Positions 38,180 to 51,781 of a stretch of 64,000 nt of DNA are shown here, piece by piece. The stretch's first letter is position 1. Every line of letters starts with the position of its first letter. The notes below the pieces were generated by a model. The model saw only the letters and a program-made list of their open reading frames with translations. It made no database searches and had not been told where the DNA came from. The stretch covers positions 11,777,501 through 11,841,500 of the forward strand of contig JAKNDB010000068.1 of NCBI GenBank assembly GCA_024305405.1, read 5' to 3'. This stretch comes from Dirofilaria immitis (lineage: Eukaryota > Nematoda > Chromadorea > Rhabditida > Onchocercidae). A program made the translations under genes and the position numbers.

Positions 38180-41158
38180 TATCACCGATATCGGGATTGA
38201 TTGCCACTCTCAATAATATTATGCAGAAAAAATTAATAAATATAGCATTTCGTATATGAGATTGAATAAAAGATACTGAAAATATTCAAATTGAATAATT
38301 TTTTATTTGTTCATTTTCCTATTAAACATCCTATCATAGGGTAACAATCTTATAGGTATATATTAAATGATGAATGGATAAATTTTGGAAGGAAAAAGTG
38401 GTATGTTACGATGAGAAAAAATTGGTTTAAAAATTCTCAAAATTCATTTTAATCACAAAGGCAGATATCATTATGATTAATTCATTCATTTATTGATATA
38501 TTTATTAAATAAAATTATTATTATTTTTATTTTCCTTTTGCTTTAGAAAGTTCCAATTATTTATTGTGTACTAAAAACAATAATGAAATAAAGAATTGAA
38601 TAATTAGAAAAGACAGAAAAATAATTTCTAAATTCTTTTAAGTCAAAAAAAACGGAGAAATAGTTCGCCGATAATTCATAAACAACAAAAAATGAGGTCA
38701 ATAAAAATGTATAAGAAATTTTTCGTTTGTTAAGAAACAAATAAATCAAGAAAAAAGTGGAATGAATGATTCGGAAGAAATAAAAAATCAACCATTAAAA
38801 GTAAGCAATAAATATACTTAGATTTCCATGAATGTTATAAAAAGACATCCACAACAATTAGTAATAAAGGTTGAGCAAATATGATTGTATGATTTTTATA
38901 TTTTCTTAAGTATTTGATTTGAAATATTTTCAAAACCGGTTTCTTAGAAAAAGATTCATTGCTTGTGTCACTGTCATTTTGGAAAATTCTAATCTTCCAA
39001 AGTTGTAAATTCTCTGTTTTATCAGAATTACTGATTATTTATTTGATGCGAATTTTATGAAAATAGTAAATTGAAAAAAAAATTAAAATTTAAGGAAAAC
39101 GAAATGCTTGTTAAAAATTGCAGCATCGATCTAATGTTATACCAAAATAAATTGTTGAACTTGAGGATTTTCTTTTTCTGAATTTGAAATAACAAATTCG
39201 TTCTCAATTCGAATCTTCAAGAAAGACTCAAATCGCTACATTCTAAAATATTTGACAAATTATAGAAAGTGATGATATTCAAAACAAATTTATAATAAGA
39301 GTGAGAAATTTTAAATTAATTTCATTTAATATTCTAAAATAAAATGTTAATCAGTCATTATTATAGGACGAAGAATTTTTCAAATTTAAATTAGATGTGA
39401 AATGAAATAAAGCTAAAGTATTTGAAGAAACAAAGTATTTGAAATTGAATTTTAACAAATTTTTTAAAAAATTTTGAATGAAAGAATGCCTCAAATGAGA
39501 TAGATAAAACATGAGTAATGTTTTACTCTTGACAGCTATAAAAAAAAAAAAACTATGCGAACGTTTTGTCATATATATTATGCAAAATATATGCATTCTA
39601 CATTTTGCATCTTGCATTCTGCATTCTGCAAGCATTCAGTCTTGTAAAAAATATATTAAAAAATTTTGCAGCAAAAGGAAATGTATTTAAATGCAATTCA
39701 AAAAGCACTGCAAAGGAGAAATTATTGAAATAAATTATTTAAAAGAAGCGAAATAATATAATTTAAAAAATTTCAATTTTCGCAAAGATAAATTAAAAAT
39801 TCAAATATTTTATTGTTTGTATTACAAAATATACATCTCATTATTATAGTTTCTTTATATACAATAAGAATTAAAAAGAAAACTATATGAGCATCACTTT
39901 TAAAAGAATTAACATTTATGCTTTTGTCGAGATATCAAAATATCGAGATTCTCGTTTCTGTCTAATGGAATAAATTAAAAGATAGCAGATAACTTTTCAT
40001 ACACATATCTTCAATGATCTATATGCAGACTAAATATACATAAATTTATACCCATATCCAAACAGATATAAAAATTTACCTATACAATATATATACACAT
40101 ATATAAGTCTGCGCTTTAATAAATGAAATCAAAATTTTCCTTCGGCGCTACAACTGAGTTTAAATAAGCCAAAGAATAAACAAATAAATAAATAAATATA
40201 TATATATATATCTACATATTTCATTTATTTGTATAAATATATGATAGTAATCTTAAATAATAGTCTTATCATTTACTAACTGATGGAATGAATGAAGAAT
40301 AGGAAGGATATTATTGTAAAGTATATATTAAAAAGAAAAAATTTTAAATTGTTTAAGTAAAATAGGTAAGAAATCTGAAGAGATGGGATGAAAATAAGAA
40401 TAAAACAAGAAATTAAGCAATCAATTCGAAAAAAAAAAAAACGAAAATACAGTAGAATAATACGAAAAATAGATAAAGTAGGTAATAATGGATAAGAAAA
40501 ATATTGATCAAAAATGTTAATAATAGCATATATAATTATCTCGAAATTATTTCAATAAATTGGTGATATGTTAGTTAATACAATGATAAGTACCACATCA
40601 TATCTAATCATTCTCATAATAAGTGATAAATAAAATAGATTTACACCAAGAAACAGAAGAGATGATAAGGATATATGGAACATGCTGGATGTCACATAAC
40701 AGAGGAAAGACAGTCTTCTGTAATGCTTTCTTATCTTGTATTCGTACTTATATTTTAATTAATTGACAATTAGTATAAAAAGGATTACTATAGGCGTGGT
40801 TACAGTAGAAGCAAATGTAATTACAGTATAACAATTTATATCAGATCTTTGTGTACAGATATCTCGGCGTCTTTTTTTTTCATTGCTTTTCTTCCCTATT
40901 TTATTACTTGCTTGTATTTTTTATACGTATATTTATATCGGCACTTATATTTACGTTTATAGTTGTACTTATATTATATATATATAAAATTTATAATTTA
41001 TTTCATTGGGGATTTCACATATAAATTTCCGTTGTGTTTAAGTTTTTATTTATATACGTTGTTAAGATTATTCGAATATATTTGCTGTCAGTGGAGTGTT
41101 ACGATTTGATGTAATAAAATCTATATAATTTAGAACATTATTTTTTAAGATCACGACG
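38180..41158. other. Divergent intergenic region (galactokinase - / Nup54 +)
   Basis: Nearly 3 kb separating two genes that point away from each other, so both promoters should lie here. No specific motif can be named. A short CATTCTG-type repeat sits near 39590-39630 and an AT microsatellite near 40190-40212. Confidence 0.5.
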
Positions 41159-44100
41159 ATGAGCTTATTTGGTGGACCAAAATTAAGTACTACTTCATCA
41201 AATACTTTTGGTGCCGCAACTTCTGCACCAGCTTTTAGCTTTGGAACTGCCACTTCAGGGTTACCGTTTTTCTTAAATATGCTATTAATCTTTATTCTGT
41301 TATAGAAACATTTAGAGAGATATAGCAGCGGATGACTGTTGTGAATAATTCAATTTTAGTAATTATATTCTAATTTATTAGAAAGAAAACAGTGTTTAAA
41401 TACATTGACAATGATTTGTTTTGATCAAGCACCTAATTAAAGTAGTACAATGAAATCAAGGTATTTATTTTGATTGCTGTCATAACGATAATAATAAATC
41501 CCCTTCTATTACATTGGTGACAAGAAGAAAAAAATTCAGGAGAGTTGAGGAAACAAAAAATGAATGGAACGTAAGTGAAACAGTGGTTTAAACTTTAAAT
41601 AAGTTGTGATCGAAAATTTGGAAAAGATTTTAATCATTATTTAATTGATATTCATTTTAGTACAATCAATAAACCATTATTTGGCTCTACGACGACCACA
41701 CAGCCATCTTTGTTTGGTGCTTCGACAACATCCACTTTTGCCCAGTCTGGGGATTGTTCGGTTCGAAACGTAACTTTTTTATTAGAATTCTAGCATAAAG
41801 TTTTTAAACTAAATCATATTATAAAAAACAAAATCGGGAATGTGGAGAAATGATAATTTTGTTGTCATTTTGCATTTTGTATCATAAGTATTTTAACTTC
41901 ATGAAGTTAATTTTTGAATATTTATAATAGTAACTAAATCTTTCTACTATAATTTTGACCTTACGAAGTAGTAGTAATAATAACTAATTCTTCTTATTAT
42001 GTATTGTCAGCGCATCATTATTCAATATTACTGTTTGAATAATCTTCGTTTTGAAAGACATAAATAGCGTCACATCTTTTCTCTTCAGACATGTGATATT
42101 TAATAATATGAAACTTTCAATCTTTAATGTTTGTTCATTTTTCATATGTCCTACAAAAAAATTTTTTTATCCTAATCATGTACATTCTTAATAGCAGAAA
42201 TATATTTAATTGCCTATTTCGATATTATAATAATTGATGTTACTCTAGCTGGGGCAACAACTTCTTCGACAAGTCTCTTGTCATCCGGAATGAAGCCCAC
42301 TGGTTTGCCAGGCATTTCGACCCCATCAGCTGCACAAACTTCACAAATTTCAACAGTTCAAGATTTAATACAGGTAGAATTGCTCTGATTTTCATAACTA
42401 CTTTATTATTGATGGTTCCCATTTTGGTCAGACGATGAATGATAAATTCAATTTAAAAAATACTGAATTTTTTGACTAGCATTTTAAAACTTGAGATAAT
42501 TTTCGTTCTTGAGATAATTTTCGTTGTATCTAAAATATTGATTAAGTATTTTGTGGAATTAAAGAAGATATCTAAAGAACCAATTTATTTAAACAATTAA
42601 ATAAATGTGTTTTCAGAACTCAGAATGTCTCATTCGATCTTTGACATCACCAGATCTTTTTGGAGATGAAAGAGACGGAATTATTGCGAAATTAAATCAA
42701 CTTTTATCTGCATGCGGAATTGGTAATGGGTTTTATAAAGTGATCAACAACCAATCTCCTACAATAAAGAAAATCCTTTTATCAGTTTAAAGCGATCGGT
42801 TACAGTAGGTAAATAGAAAATTTGATATTTTCTCAGTAAATGGATTTGAATTAATCATTTGTTGTTTCGTTTTGCTTTAAAATTAACGTGTAGTGAGATA
42901 TTTAACAAAATAATCTATTTTTGGAAGTAAAAGTTTTATAGATGTGTAAAGTGCAAACATCATTATAAATTGCTTGGCTAAGTAATAATTATTATGAAAT
43001 GAAACATAACACTAAATTTTCATCGGCGATACACGATAGTTTTGATTGAGCGCACAACTCATCTATTAGACATTGATTGCTTATAGCTAAAGTGCATTGA
43101 ACAGAAAAATACATCTCAAGTTCATTTCTATATGTAGCGACCGTTTACCGTTATATTTCAGAAGAAGTGATTACTGTGATAGCGATGGTATTGTAGCCCT
43201 GACTCTAGGAATCAATTATGAGCAGCTTTCAAGCGCTGCTCAGAGACAAAAATTTATAGACTCGATGAATGTTATACTAGGCAATAATACAAATATTCGA
43301 GCGCATATCGAACTTACTCGTCCACTCCCAGATAATCAGACTGAAGTAAACTATTTCAATTTCAAACTGTCTATTTACATATAAGAAAGAGGACTGAATG
43401 TAATGAATAGATTAAATCTTTGTTATTATAATTACAGTCCAAGTTCTATCAATTCGTTTATTGTTTTGCTTTTGGTCTTTTCTTTTTTTTAGGTTTTACT
43501 GTATGTAACAGAGAAAGGAAAAGGCAGATCCAGTAGCAAAGAATTGTGTGCTTTCTTGAAACAACCTGCACAAGATATGCAACTGAAAAATCAGCTTTGT
43601 GTTGTAAGTGTTTTCTCGCGTACAGTGATGGATGATGCGAAAAAGCTTGCTTTCATCAAAAATCCTCCAGCAGGTATAAATTAGTTTCGAGTTATATCCT
43701 AGAAATATTGATTTTTAATTTGAGAGCATTTTAAATTACACCTGTTTAGGATTCGATTCACAAATTTGGCAACAAGCTATTCGAGAAAATCCGGATCCTG
43801 ACAAACTGCTTCCTTATCCAATCCGGGGATTTGAACAGTTACGTAAAAGGCAAGAATTACAGGTAAAAAAGTTTACATTTTAAGGGGTGAATCTCATGGA
43901 GTCGTTCTTATGGCTCATAAATTATACCATATTTTTGTGGTATGAATAATGTTTTGTTTCCTTGCAGGCGGCAGAAATACGTCTTGAAGAGCGTGTTATT
44001 GAAGAACTCAAGCAAAGACTTTTGCAAATCAATAGTAAATTAATAGTAGGACAAAATCAATGTTCTTATCAGCGGTTCGTTTTTAGAAAATAAACTTTCG

Positions 44101-44941
44101 AAAAAAAAGAAAACAAAATTTTCTTTAAAAACTGATTTTGCCTGCCATTATATTTTTATTTTATACTTCTTTTCTAATTTTAGTGCCTCTTTTTAGGCAG
44201 AGACATAAAGAATTATCGCATCGTTTGTTACGTTGTTTAGCAATGCAATCTCTCCTTCAACAGTATACAGTTAGCATAGATTGCGCCGAAGAGAAACTTG
44301 AAGCACGTCTTGAAGCATTGAATGCATTTCTTATAGCACCGAATCAAATTAAGGTTTCAAATTTATTATTAAATTTTGTTGAAGAGGTTTAAGATATTGT
44401 AAGGCATAAAAGTAATTTTCTTTCAGTAGTTTTTTTACTGACTTTATTTCTATTTCAAGAGTCGAATAAATGATTTATTAGCCGTTCTGCGTAACGAAGC
44501 AGAAGCTCTAAAGTCAACGGATGGGACGAAACTGAAATTAACTGAAAGTGATGTAGCACAAATTAAAAGGTTAATTTAATTTAACTAATTTGAATTAAGA
44601 TAATTAATCCTATATCTTCTTTTCTTGCTTAATTATTTTTATTTGTAAAATTAATTTTGTTCATTCGAATATTTTGTCTAGAAATTATCGAAAAAAATTT
44701 CGAAGTCGAGACTTTTCATACGATTTCATTTTCAAAATGAGAATGAATCAATTAAATTTCAATTATTTACAAGAAATAGTAGATTCCTTATTATATCTCT
44801 CTAAAATTTTTTTGACATAAATCTATAAATTCCACTTTTTTCAGGTACTTATCTCGAACTCAGGAAGCACTTGAAGCCGTTGTTGATGTAGTACGTGAAA
44901 GTACTGATGATCTCACTATTATAGAAACACATTTGAAATGA
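41159..44941 (+). CDS. nup54: Nucleoporin Nup54 (central-channel FG nucleoporin)
   Basis: Eleven exons: 41159-41259, 41661-41769, 42249-42373, 42617-42808, 43162-43345, 43493-43673, 43750-43862, 43968-44074, 44197-44353, 44460-44569 and 44845-44941, about 492 residues (human 507). It forms the Nup62-Nup58-Nup54 complex in the pore channel. The N-terminus carries FG repeats (MSLFGGPK, KPLFGS, SLFGAS, GLFGS). The conserved domain follows (DLFGDERDGIIAKLNQ, RPLPDNQTEV, NPPAGFDSQIWQQA, PYPIRGFEQL), then a long C-terminal coiled coil (AAEIRLEERVIEELKQRL, KELSHRLLRCLAMQSL). Frame breaks occur at the G run 41749-41752 and at A 42770-42773 plus T 42777-42780. Restoring these runs recovers GLFGS and a segment like human NPFCRFKAVGYS. 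The start is the first ATG, just before the FG repeats. Confidence 0.95.
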
Positions 44942-45375
44942 TTTCAAACATTCAACATATTTGTTAACACTTCGTTATATTACAATAAATTGATGTACTG
45001 GCTTCATATTTTTCCTTAACATAATGTACCTCTCCTAAATAAAGATATTTTGCTTAGTATTTTGTCCACCTTCGTCTATGTTTTTATCCTTATTTTGATA
45101 TTTTTATATAGTTGTTTATCTATAAATTGGAAAAATTTATATCAATTTGCTTCCTAAATCTTTTTAAGATTGGGAGTTGATTTCAGAGTATTTCACCGTT
45201 AAATTTGTTTCCTCATTTTTTAGTATAAAGAGAAGCTATCCTGTTCCCTTCATCAGTTTTGTCGTTGCTTCGTGTTGTGGGGAAAAAATGAACTTGTGAC
45301 TAGAAAGTTTAAAAATTTCTGATACGTATCATTATTTTGATAAAAATAAAGGTAAATAATTGGTATTATTTTCAG
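44942..45375 (+). promoter_or_regulatory. Short Nup54-DDX51 spacer with poly(A) signals and trans-splice acceptor
   Basis: AATAAA occurs at 44984-44989 and 45038-45043 after the Nup54 stop. About 330 nt later TTATTTTCAG ends at 45375, only 8 nt before the DDX51 ATG. This spacing is typical of intercistronic regions in nematode operons. That it works as one is inference. Confidence 0.45.
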
Positions 45376-45383
45376 TTCGAAAG

Positions 45384-48300
45384 ATGGAAGTTGATGAAAA
45401 TGATGATGAAAGACCGGAAACAAGCGTTTCAATTGATGAATTGAGTGAAGCTAATGAACCAGAAAAGCATATCTACAAAGTATTGGGACATAACGCTTTC
45501 GTAAATTTGAAAAAAATTCAGTAAGTCATTCAATAAAACTATGTCATATAATTTTGTATAGAAGTTTCTTGAAAATGCTGAGAAGTCATCGATGTTTTTT
45601 CCATTGTTGAGAGTGTATTATATTGGATTTGCTAACATGATTTCAGAAGAAAAGGACATATTAAGAACAATAATCAAATAACTCTAGCGAGTTACAATTA
45701 TTTTTTCGTACTTTTCAGTGTTGTACCAACATGGGTTAAACAAGGGAAACATTTGCATCAGAGTTGAATGAAGAAAGCTGTGCAGAACTTGATTTTGTCA
45801 AAGGTTTGCACCCTTTGATTGCACATCGTGTCAAAGAGCATCTCAAGCAATGGTATCCTGTCCAGCGGGCAGTTCTTCCACATCTCATAACAACTAACGT
45901 TTGTTCGGTTTTTCCTCCAAGGTTTTACAGTTTGAATTAAACTAACGTAAAGTGCTAAAAAATCATATTAGTAATGGACCAACATATGAAACTCATTTGC
46001 ATATGTCTAATATGTTAACATAGTTTTTCATTGACTTTCACATTTGTTTTCTGATATCAAAAGGAACCTTTTGATTGGTAGATTCTCAAGCTTTTTCATT
46101 CTTTATTTTCACAAAATCGGTGAATAATGGAATTATCTTATCTCCTTTAATTGGTGAATAAATGCAATTATCTTATCAGTTATTTCATCCTCCATTTGCG
46201 TTGCTTTTCCAAAGGATACATAGATTTTCAAATTCTTCTAATTTGTCAGAATATTATTAGTTCTATAATATGGCAATATGGTGGATTTACCTCTGCCTTT
46301 CTACAACATAATGGGCATATAAATTTATGGATTTTTAATTAAGTGTTTTGAGTTGTTTTTCTTTTTCAAACTTTTCGTAATTGTTTCATTATTTTAACTA
46401 TATTATATTAACTGCTTATTTTTTTAGAGATTTGGTGATTAGTTCTCCAACTGGTAGTGGTAAAACACTGTGCTATGTAATTCCAATTTTGAATGCTTTA
46501 CGTGAATGCACAATAATGAATTATCTTTTTGCATTAATTGTAGCTCCAGTACAGAATCTTGTCGATCAAATAGAAAAGGTCTGTATTCGATAAATGACAT
46601 GGATTTCTGTTCAGTCAAGCAGGAAATGTTTATGTTAATTTTATATAAAGTTTATATAACTGTTCAACTCTTGTAATAACTACTTTGGAGGAGTTCAAAA
46701 ATATAACGTTTTCAATATACCTATTGCTTCGCTGTGTGGAAAAAATGATCTTATTGCTGAAAGACAGCAGCTCGAAAGTGCAAATATAGCGATAGCAACA
46801 CCAGGTCGTTTAATGGAGCATATAACAGATCTGGATGTTCCTACTGATTTTACACACTTAAGGTTTATGACTTACAAGTGTTTTAATTCGAATTTTTTTG
46901 AAAGTTGAAATCGACAAAATTTATGAAAAGTTATCTAAGATTACTGGATATTTGATAGTAGACAAGGCAGAATTTTAATTTATAGCAAGTAGCATGATGT
47001 TTATGAACATGCTTGTCGTTTATGCAGATTCATATTATTGTTTATCATTTCATTTTCTTGAAATTTTGTGGAATTTTTTCAGATATCTGGTAGTGGACGA
47101 AGCAGATCGTATGTCACATATAGCTCGTATCGAATGGCTCGATGATCTCGAAGCTGTTGCAAATTGTAAGTACTACTTTAAAATTGCTTTAACAGAAGCA
47201 TGCTTTCCTTTAAACAGCAATAAAATACTATCAGTCATGAATAGTAGAAGGGATGATATGTTATTATATCCTTCATCGTTAGATGTTATGTGTGAAATTA
47301 TTGCTTGTTTTTTACGGATAAGAAAATAAAGTTGTCCAGAAATTCGATCACAATTTCTTTTGAAAATTTGATCAGTGTTTCCAAACCTGAGCAAACGTAC
47401 TTTTGGAGGAGTTTTAAAATGCACAAAATGCAGTAATAATTGAAAATAGGCATAGAGAATTTTAGGAAAAATGACTTACTTTATACCAAAAAATAAGAAA
47501 TATTGTTTTTGAATAATCTAATGTTTGTCCTTAGTTTTCATTTTCTTTTCCAGATAATCATAACTGTACTACAATTGAAGATCTTTATAATGCAACCTTT
47601 TGCAAAAATATTGCTTTCTGCCACATTATCTTTGGATGTTGAAGATCTTCATGAATGGCGCCTTCGACATCCTCGTCTATTCAAGTATGAATTTCATACT
47701 TTCAGTCCTGTGATAGCAATTATTGTTTAGTATTTCAATTCTTTTATTCGCCATGAAACAGTATATCTAACTCACTTATTTTTTTCCATCTTTACTTTGT
47801 ATTTTCTGAATTCTTTCCACTTATTGTTTGTTTAATTTAGAACAATATGTTCTTTATAGAGCAGTGAAAGATGGTGTCGTATTAGAGAATGAATCAAGTT
47901 TGAGCAATATTATCATCCCAACCTCGTTAAAGATCGAATATATTGTTTGTGACTCAAAATTTAAACCACTTGCAATGTACAAACGAATCGAGAGACATGT
48001 ATCCTGGAAAAAGATTCTAGTATTCGTTAACAGCAAGTAAGCGTTATGTTGAGATTGATTATATGAACGCAGAATTCAAGGATGTGTTCTACTGTAATAC
48101 AATAGAAATTTGTAGAGTATTTCTAAAATGAATTCTCGAAACTGGTTTTAAAAAACTATTTCCAGTTCTTTTTATTTTGCAGAATGGCTAGTTACCGACT
48201 TGCAGTATTGTTGAAAATGCTTAGCGCTGGAAAATACCGCGTCGAAGAACTTTCATCAAATCTTTTTGGTAATCGGCGACAGAAAGTGCTTGCAAGGTGC

Positions 48301-48969
48301 AGTACTTGATTTATTAAATGTATCAGATCTATTTTTTCAAATGTGGAAAAAACATAAGAATTTGTAGTTCGTTTTGATATTATCTGATTTTGAGCAAAGA
48401 AAAATCTTTCTTATTATCATTTTTTATAAGATTTTCTTGTAATTTATCGTTCTAGTTACTGTGCCATTTGTAAATGGTACTGTGTAACTTAATCAATTTA
48501 ATCTTTTTTTTAAAGATTATTTCAGATTCAGAAAAGGAACCACAAGAGTACTTATTTCAAGTGATGTTTTGTCTCGCGGGATCGATGTTGAGGATATCGA
48601 TGTCGTATTTAATTATGATAAACCACTTAATGAAAGATTATTTGTCCATCGAGTAGGACGAACAGCGAGATGTGGCAAGAAGGGAAGAGCTGTCTTCTTA
48701 ATTACAGCTAAAGAAGTAGTTTTTTTACTTTTATATATTGGTTTTTCTTATTTCTTTAATAGATTTAAGTTACATTTATTTTCATTTCCAGAAAAAGATT
48801 TCCAAACTTCCCTCCAAAAGTTGCTTTCACCGGAAAGATTAAAGAAAGGAATTTCGAAGGTGTGGAAGATGGTGAAACAGAAGAGTTATATAGACAAGCA
48901 TTAACAAAGCTTAAAGAAACTTTACAAAATACACAAAAGGTAGTTTTTCGAATACAGAGCAAAATTTGA
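45384..48969 (+). CDS. ddx51: DEAD-box RNA helicase, DDX51/Dbp6 type (ribosome biogenesis)
   Basis: Exons: 45384-45520, 45719-45921, 46428-46578, about 46666-46862, 47083-47165, 47554-47684, 47860-48036, 48183-48296, 48526-48715 and 48792-48969, roughly 510-520 residues. The yeast and human relatives act in the nucleolus in 60S subunit maturation. Motifs in order: WYPVQRAVLPHL (Q-motif region), SSPTGSGKT (I), TPGRLMEHI (Ib), VDEADRM (II), LLSATLS (III), ILVFVNSK (IV), SSDVLSRGIDVED (V) and VHRVGRTAR (VI). SHIARIEWL after the DEAD box and the spacing match DDX51 best. The frame breaks at 45747-45749 (one A short), 47589-47590 and 48816-48819 (one base too many). The exon with TPGRL lacks a clear AG acceptor. 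The last exon reads on to a stop at 48967-48969. Confidence 0.92.
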
Positions 48970-49957
48970 ATAATGAAGAAAAAATAAATGATAGTCTCTA
49001 TAAAAAGGAAATTGTAATTTTAATGTAATCAGTTCTGATTTGAAAAGTAGTTTATTGCGGCAAGTAGTGGAAAATCATTTCTTTCAGAAGATTTATAATT
49101 CATAGATGTATTCATGAATAGCCATGTTTTGTTTGGTCGAGTCACTTATGCTCTGATGAAGACTTTACGTAACATCTTCTATTCACCTCCAATAGCCCGG
49201 TCGTAAAAGTTTTTTAACTCATAATGGTTTTTTTAGGCGACCTTCAAAAGAATAAAAGTTTCAAAAACAGGCAGAAAAAGTTGTGAAGTCATGAAATCAT
49301 TGTTATAATGCATAATTTCTTCAGGATTTTAAATTTCAAGTTTGTAAGCGTGACCGATTGGTGACCGACTGTTGTTGTTGTTGTTTACTGTTTAATAAAT
49401 TACTCTCAATGAATAGTATTTGCAACGCAGTACCCGCTGATTATGCAGATTCACATTATATAAGTCTATTGCAGAAAAAAGTTTTGTATGTTGTCGAAGT
49501 TTACCAGGATCTAAAATGAAGTGCAACATTTAAAATTGTTTTTGCACTGTTAGATGACGTCACATCAGGATAGAAGGAAAGGATGTGCATAATTTTTCTT
49601 AAATCGTAGTTTTATGGTTTTGCATTTGTATTTGCGCATTTGCATCTGTTTAGCTAATCAGAATCGTGGTACCTAATATAAACTACTATCAAAAAAATTA
49701 AGAAAGGATGAAAAGAGGTATCCCAGTCAAAATTTTGAAACAAATTACGATTTAACCAATATTTCTCCTCACTTCATAGAAGTTCATACCGATAAGATAA
49801 GGCTTTGATAGAAAGTTATTTGAAGTTTTTTCGAATCCTTCTATCAGGCCATCGACTTCTATTACTCATTTACTTGTCATCGATGATCAGATACAAAATG
49901 TTACTATCCAAAAATCTTCATGAAATATTTATAGGTAATCTGGAATTGGTAGTATAG
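48970..49957 (+). other. Spacer between DDX51 and metaxin-2
   Basis: About 1 kb with AATAAA at 48983-48988. It ends in GTATAG at 49957, four bases before the metaxin ATG, a possible trans-splice acceptor. The middle (49130-49900) is slightly richer in G+C than other spacers but shows no open frame I would defend. Confidence 0.4.
48983..48988 (+). terminator. Poly(A) signal of DDX51
   Basis: AATAAA 14 nt after the stop codon, well placed for a short 3' UTR. Confidence 0.4.
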
Positions 49958-49961
49958 AACG

Positions 49962-51550
49962 ATGACAGGGAATTACTTCATGACCGATCTTGTTGCTGAT
50001 AGCCTATCATCTGAAGTTGATTTAGATTGGAATGATGCTGTACTTTATACACCATATCATAAACAATCTCTTCTTTATGAAGTGTGTTGGGATTCTATAA
50101 AGTTCTAATATTAAAGTATAAAATGGAAATTTTGATAGTGATGATTAGGTTATAGTTATTTTCATTTTCCTAGTCTTTTTAAATACTTGATATAATATCA
50201 ATTTATGATGCTTAATTGTGATCAGGCATATGCATCAGTTACATTTTCATATCTTTTATAGTATGCTGATTGTTTGGCCGTGCGAACGTTGCTAAGAATG
50301 GCAAATTTACCAATTCGCTTAGAGGAACGTCCCAATGCTGAATTCATGTCACCAACCGGAAAAGTACCATTCCTGAAGTTGCAGTCATTTTTGGTACCTG
50401 AATTTTTACCAGTTGTTGATTTTCTTGCAAAACGCGTAAGTAGAGATGTTTTTGTACTTTTTTCAAATTCTTTTCATATGAAAATAGTATGTTTTAAAAT
50501 TTTCAACGTTTAAAGCTCATTTTTTCTTAATTCAAATCTTAAATTACTTCACGTAATTAAACATATAATTAATTTTTTTATAGAATATAAAATTATCCGT
50601 CGGCTTAACGGATCTCGAACGAGGAGATATGCATGCACATATGGCTCTTTTCGATGAAATTTTTAAAAATGTTGAGGTATCAGATAATTTGCAATTGTTA
50701 GGCATTCAGCTGTGCTGCAAGTTTTATTTCTGCTAAAAATGCTCTTTTGAACAAAGTTATTCAAATTTTATAATAATTTTTTCTTGCAAACTGTTGCGAA
50801 ATTCTTATGATTTATGTTCATATTTTTTGAATTTTCAAAGCATTATAAATATTATACTATTATAGATGTATACAATGTGGATGGACAAGAGAAATTATTC
50901 TCAGGTAACGAAATATAGATATGGATCAGTGTATTTGTTTCCGCTGAATATTATTTTACCATGGGTGAAATGGCATGAAGTGAGCAGTTATTTGACTGCC
51001 TTGAATTGGAAAAGTAAATCACAAGAATGCATAATGGATTTGGCGGATCGATGCTTTAAAAGTATGTCGTCGAAACTTGACCACAATGAGTTAGTTTTTT
51101 TTCGATTTTTTAAAATAATAATAAAAAAGATAGTTTGTTTCAAACTATCGGTTTTAAAGCATACATAAATAATTTTTCTCTACTTAAATAATTCTGGATA
51201 TTTATGGATGTTCTCAGCCATTTATTCGGAATTTTTATTCATTTCAAAGTGCTTTAAATTTTCATTACATTTTTAACTCTTATCTTTTAAGATACTTCCT
51301 CGGTGATTCACCAACTGAATTAGACGCGCTGGCATTTGGTCATTTTTATACCATTTTGACAACAGAATTGCCAAACATGGAGTTGAAAAATTGTCTACGT
51401 CGATATTCAAACTTAACTGAATTTTGTCAAAGGATTGACAAAAATATTTTGTTCCAGAAACAAAGAAATGAATTGGATTTCCGGATTGCTGCTGTATTTT
51501 GCATTTTAATAAATGTTTTGAAAAAGATTGCATTAATAAAGTTTTATTAA
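49962..51550 (+). CDS. mtx-2: Metaxin-2 (mitochondrial outer-membrane import)
   Basis: Five exons: 49962-50081, 50262-50435, 50584-50676, 50866-51089 and 51292-51550, 289 residues. All phases agree and no frame break exists. Metaxins have a GST-like fold and work with the SAM complex in inserting beta-barrel proteins. In nematodes they also link mitochondria to transport motors. The product follows human metaxin-2 closely: CLAVRTLLRMANLPI, NAEFMSPTGKVPFLKL, RYGSVYLFPLNIILPW, PTELDALAFGHFYTILTTEL and NLTEFCQRID. The C-terminal 30 residues after the last helix (KKIALIKFY end) are not conserved. An AATAAA overlaps these final codons at 51535, so the mRNA 3' end may be very close to the stop. Confidence 0.95.
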
Positions 51551-51781
51551 ATGCAAAGTTCCCAGTTTATTCGCGTTTATTGCTGAATACCAAAAACAAT
51601 ATCAACAACTATTCAACAATTATTTCTAGAATGTTATATTTAGATCAATAAGTAGAATTATTAAAGTCAAGTCAATTCAAAGTATTATTTTTCAATTATT
51701 TTCAGGTTAGTATGTGAAAACTCTTTTCATGCATATATTTTATTTTGCAATATACAAAAATGCTATCATCGAACTAAAATT
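51551..51781. other. Tail-to-tail spacer, metaxin-2 / ZP protein
   Basis: Short convergent region that holds both 3' UTRs. No other feature is seen. Confidence 0.5.

Noticed and set aside
41068..41253. Minus-strand frame over the Nup54 start
   Set aside because: Mirror of the FG-repeat exon.
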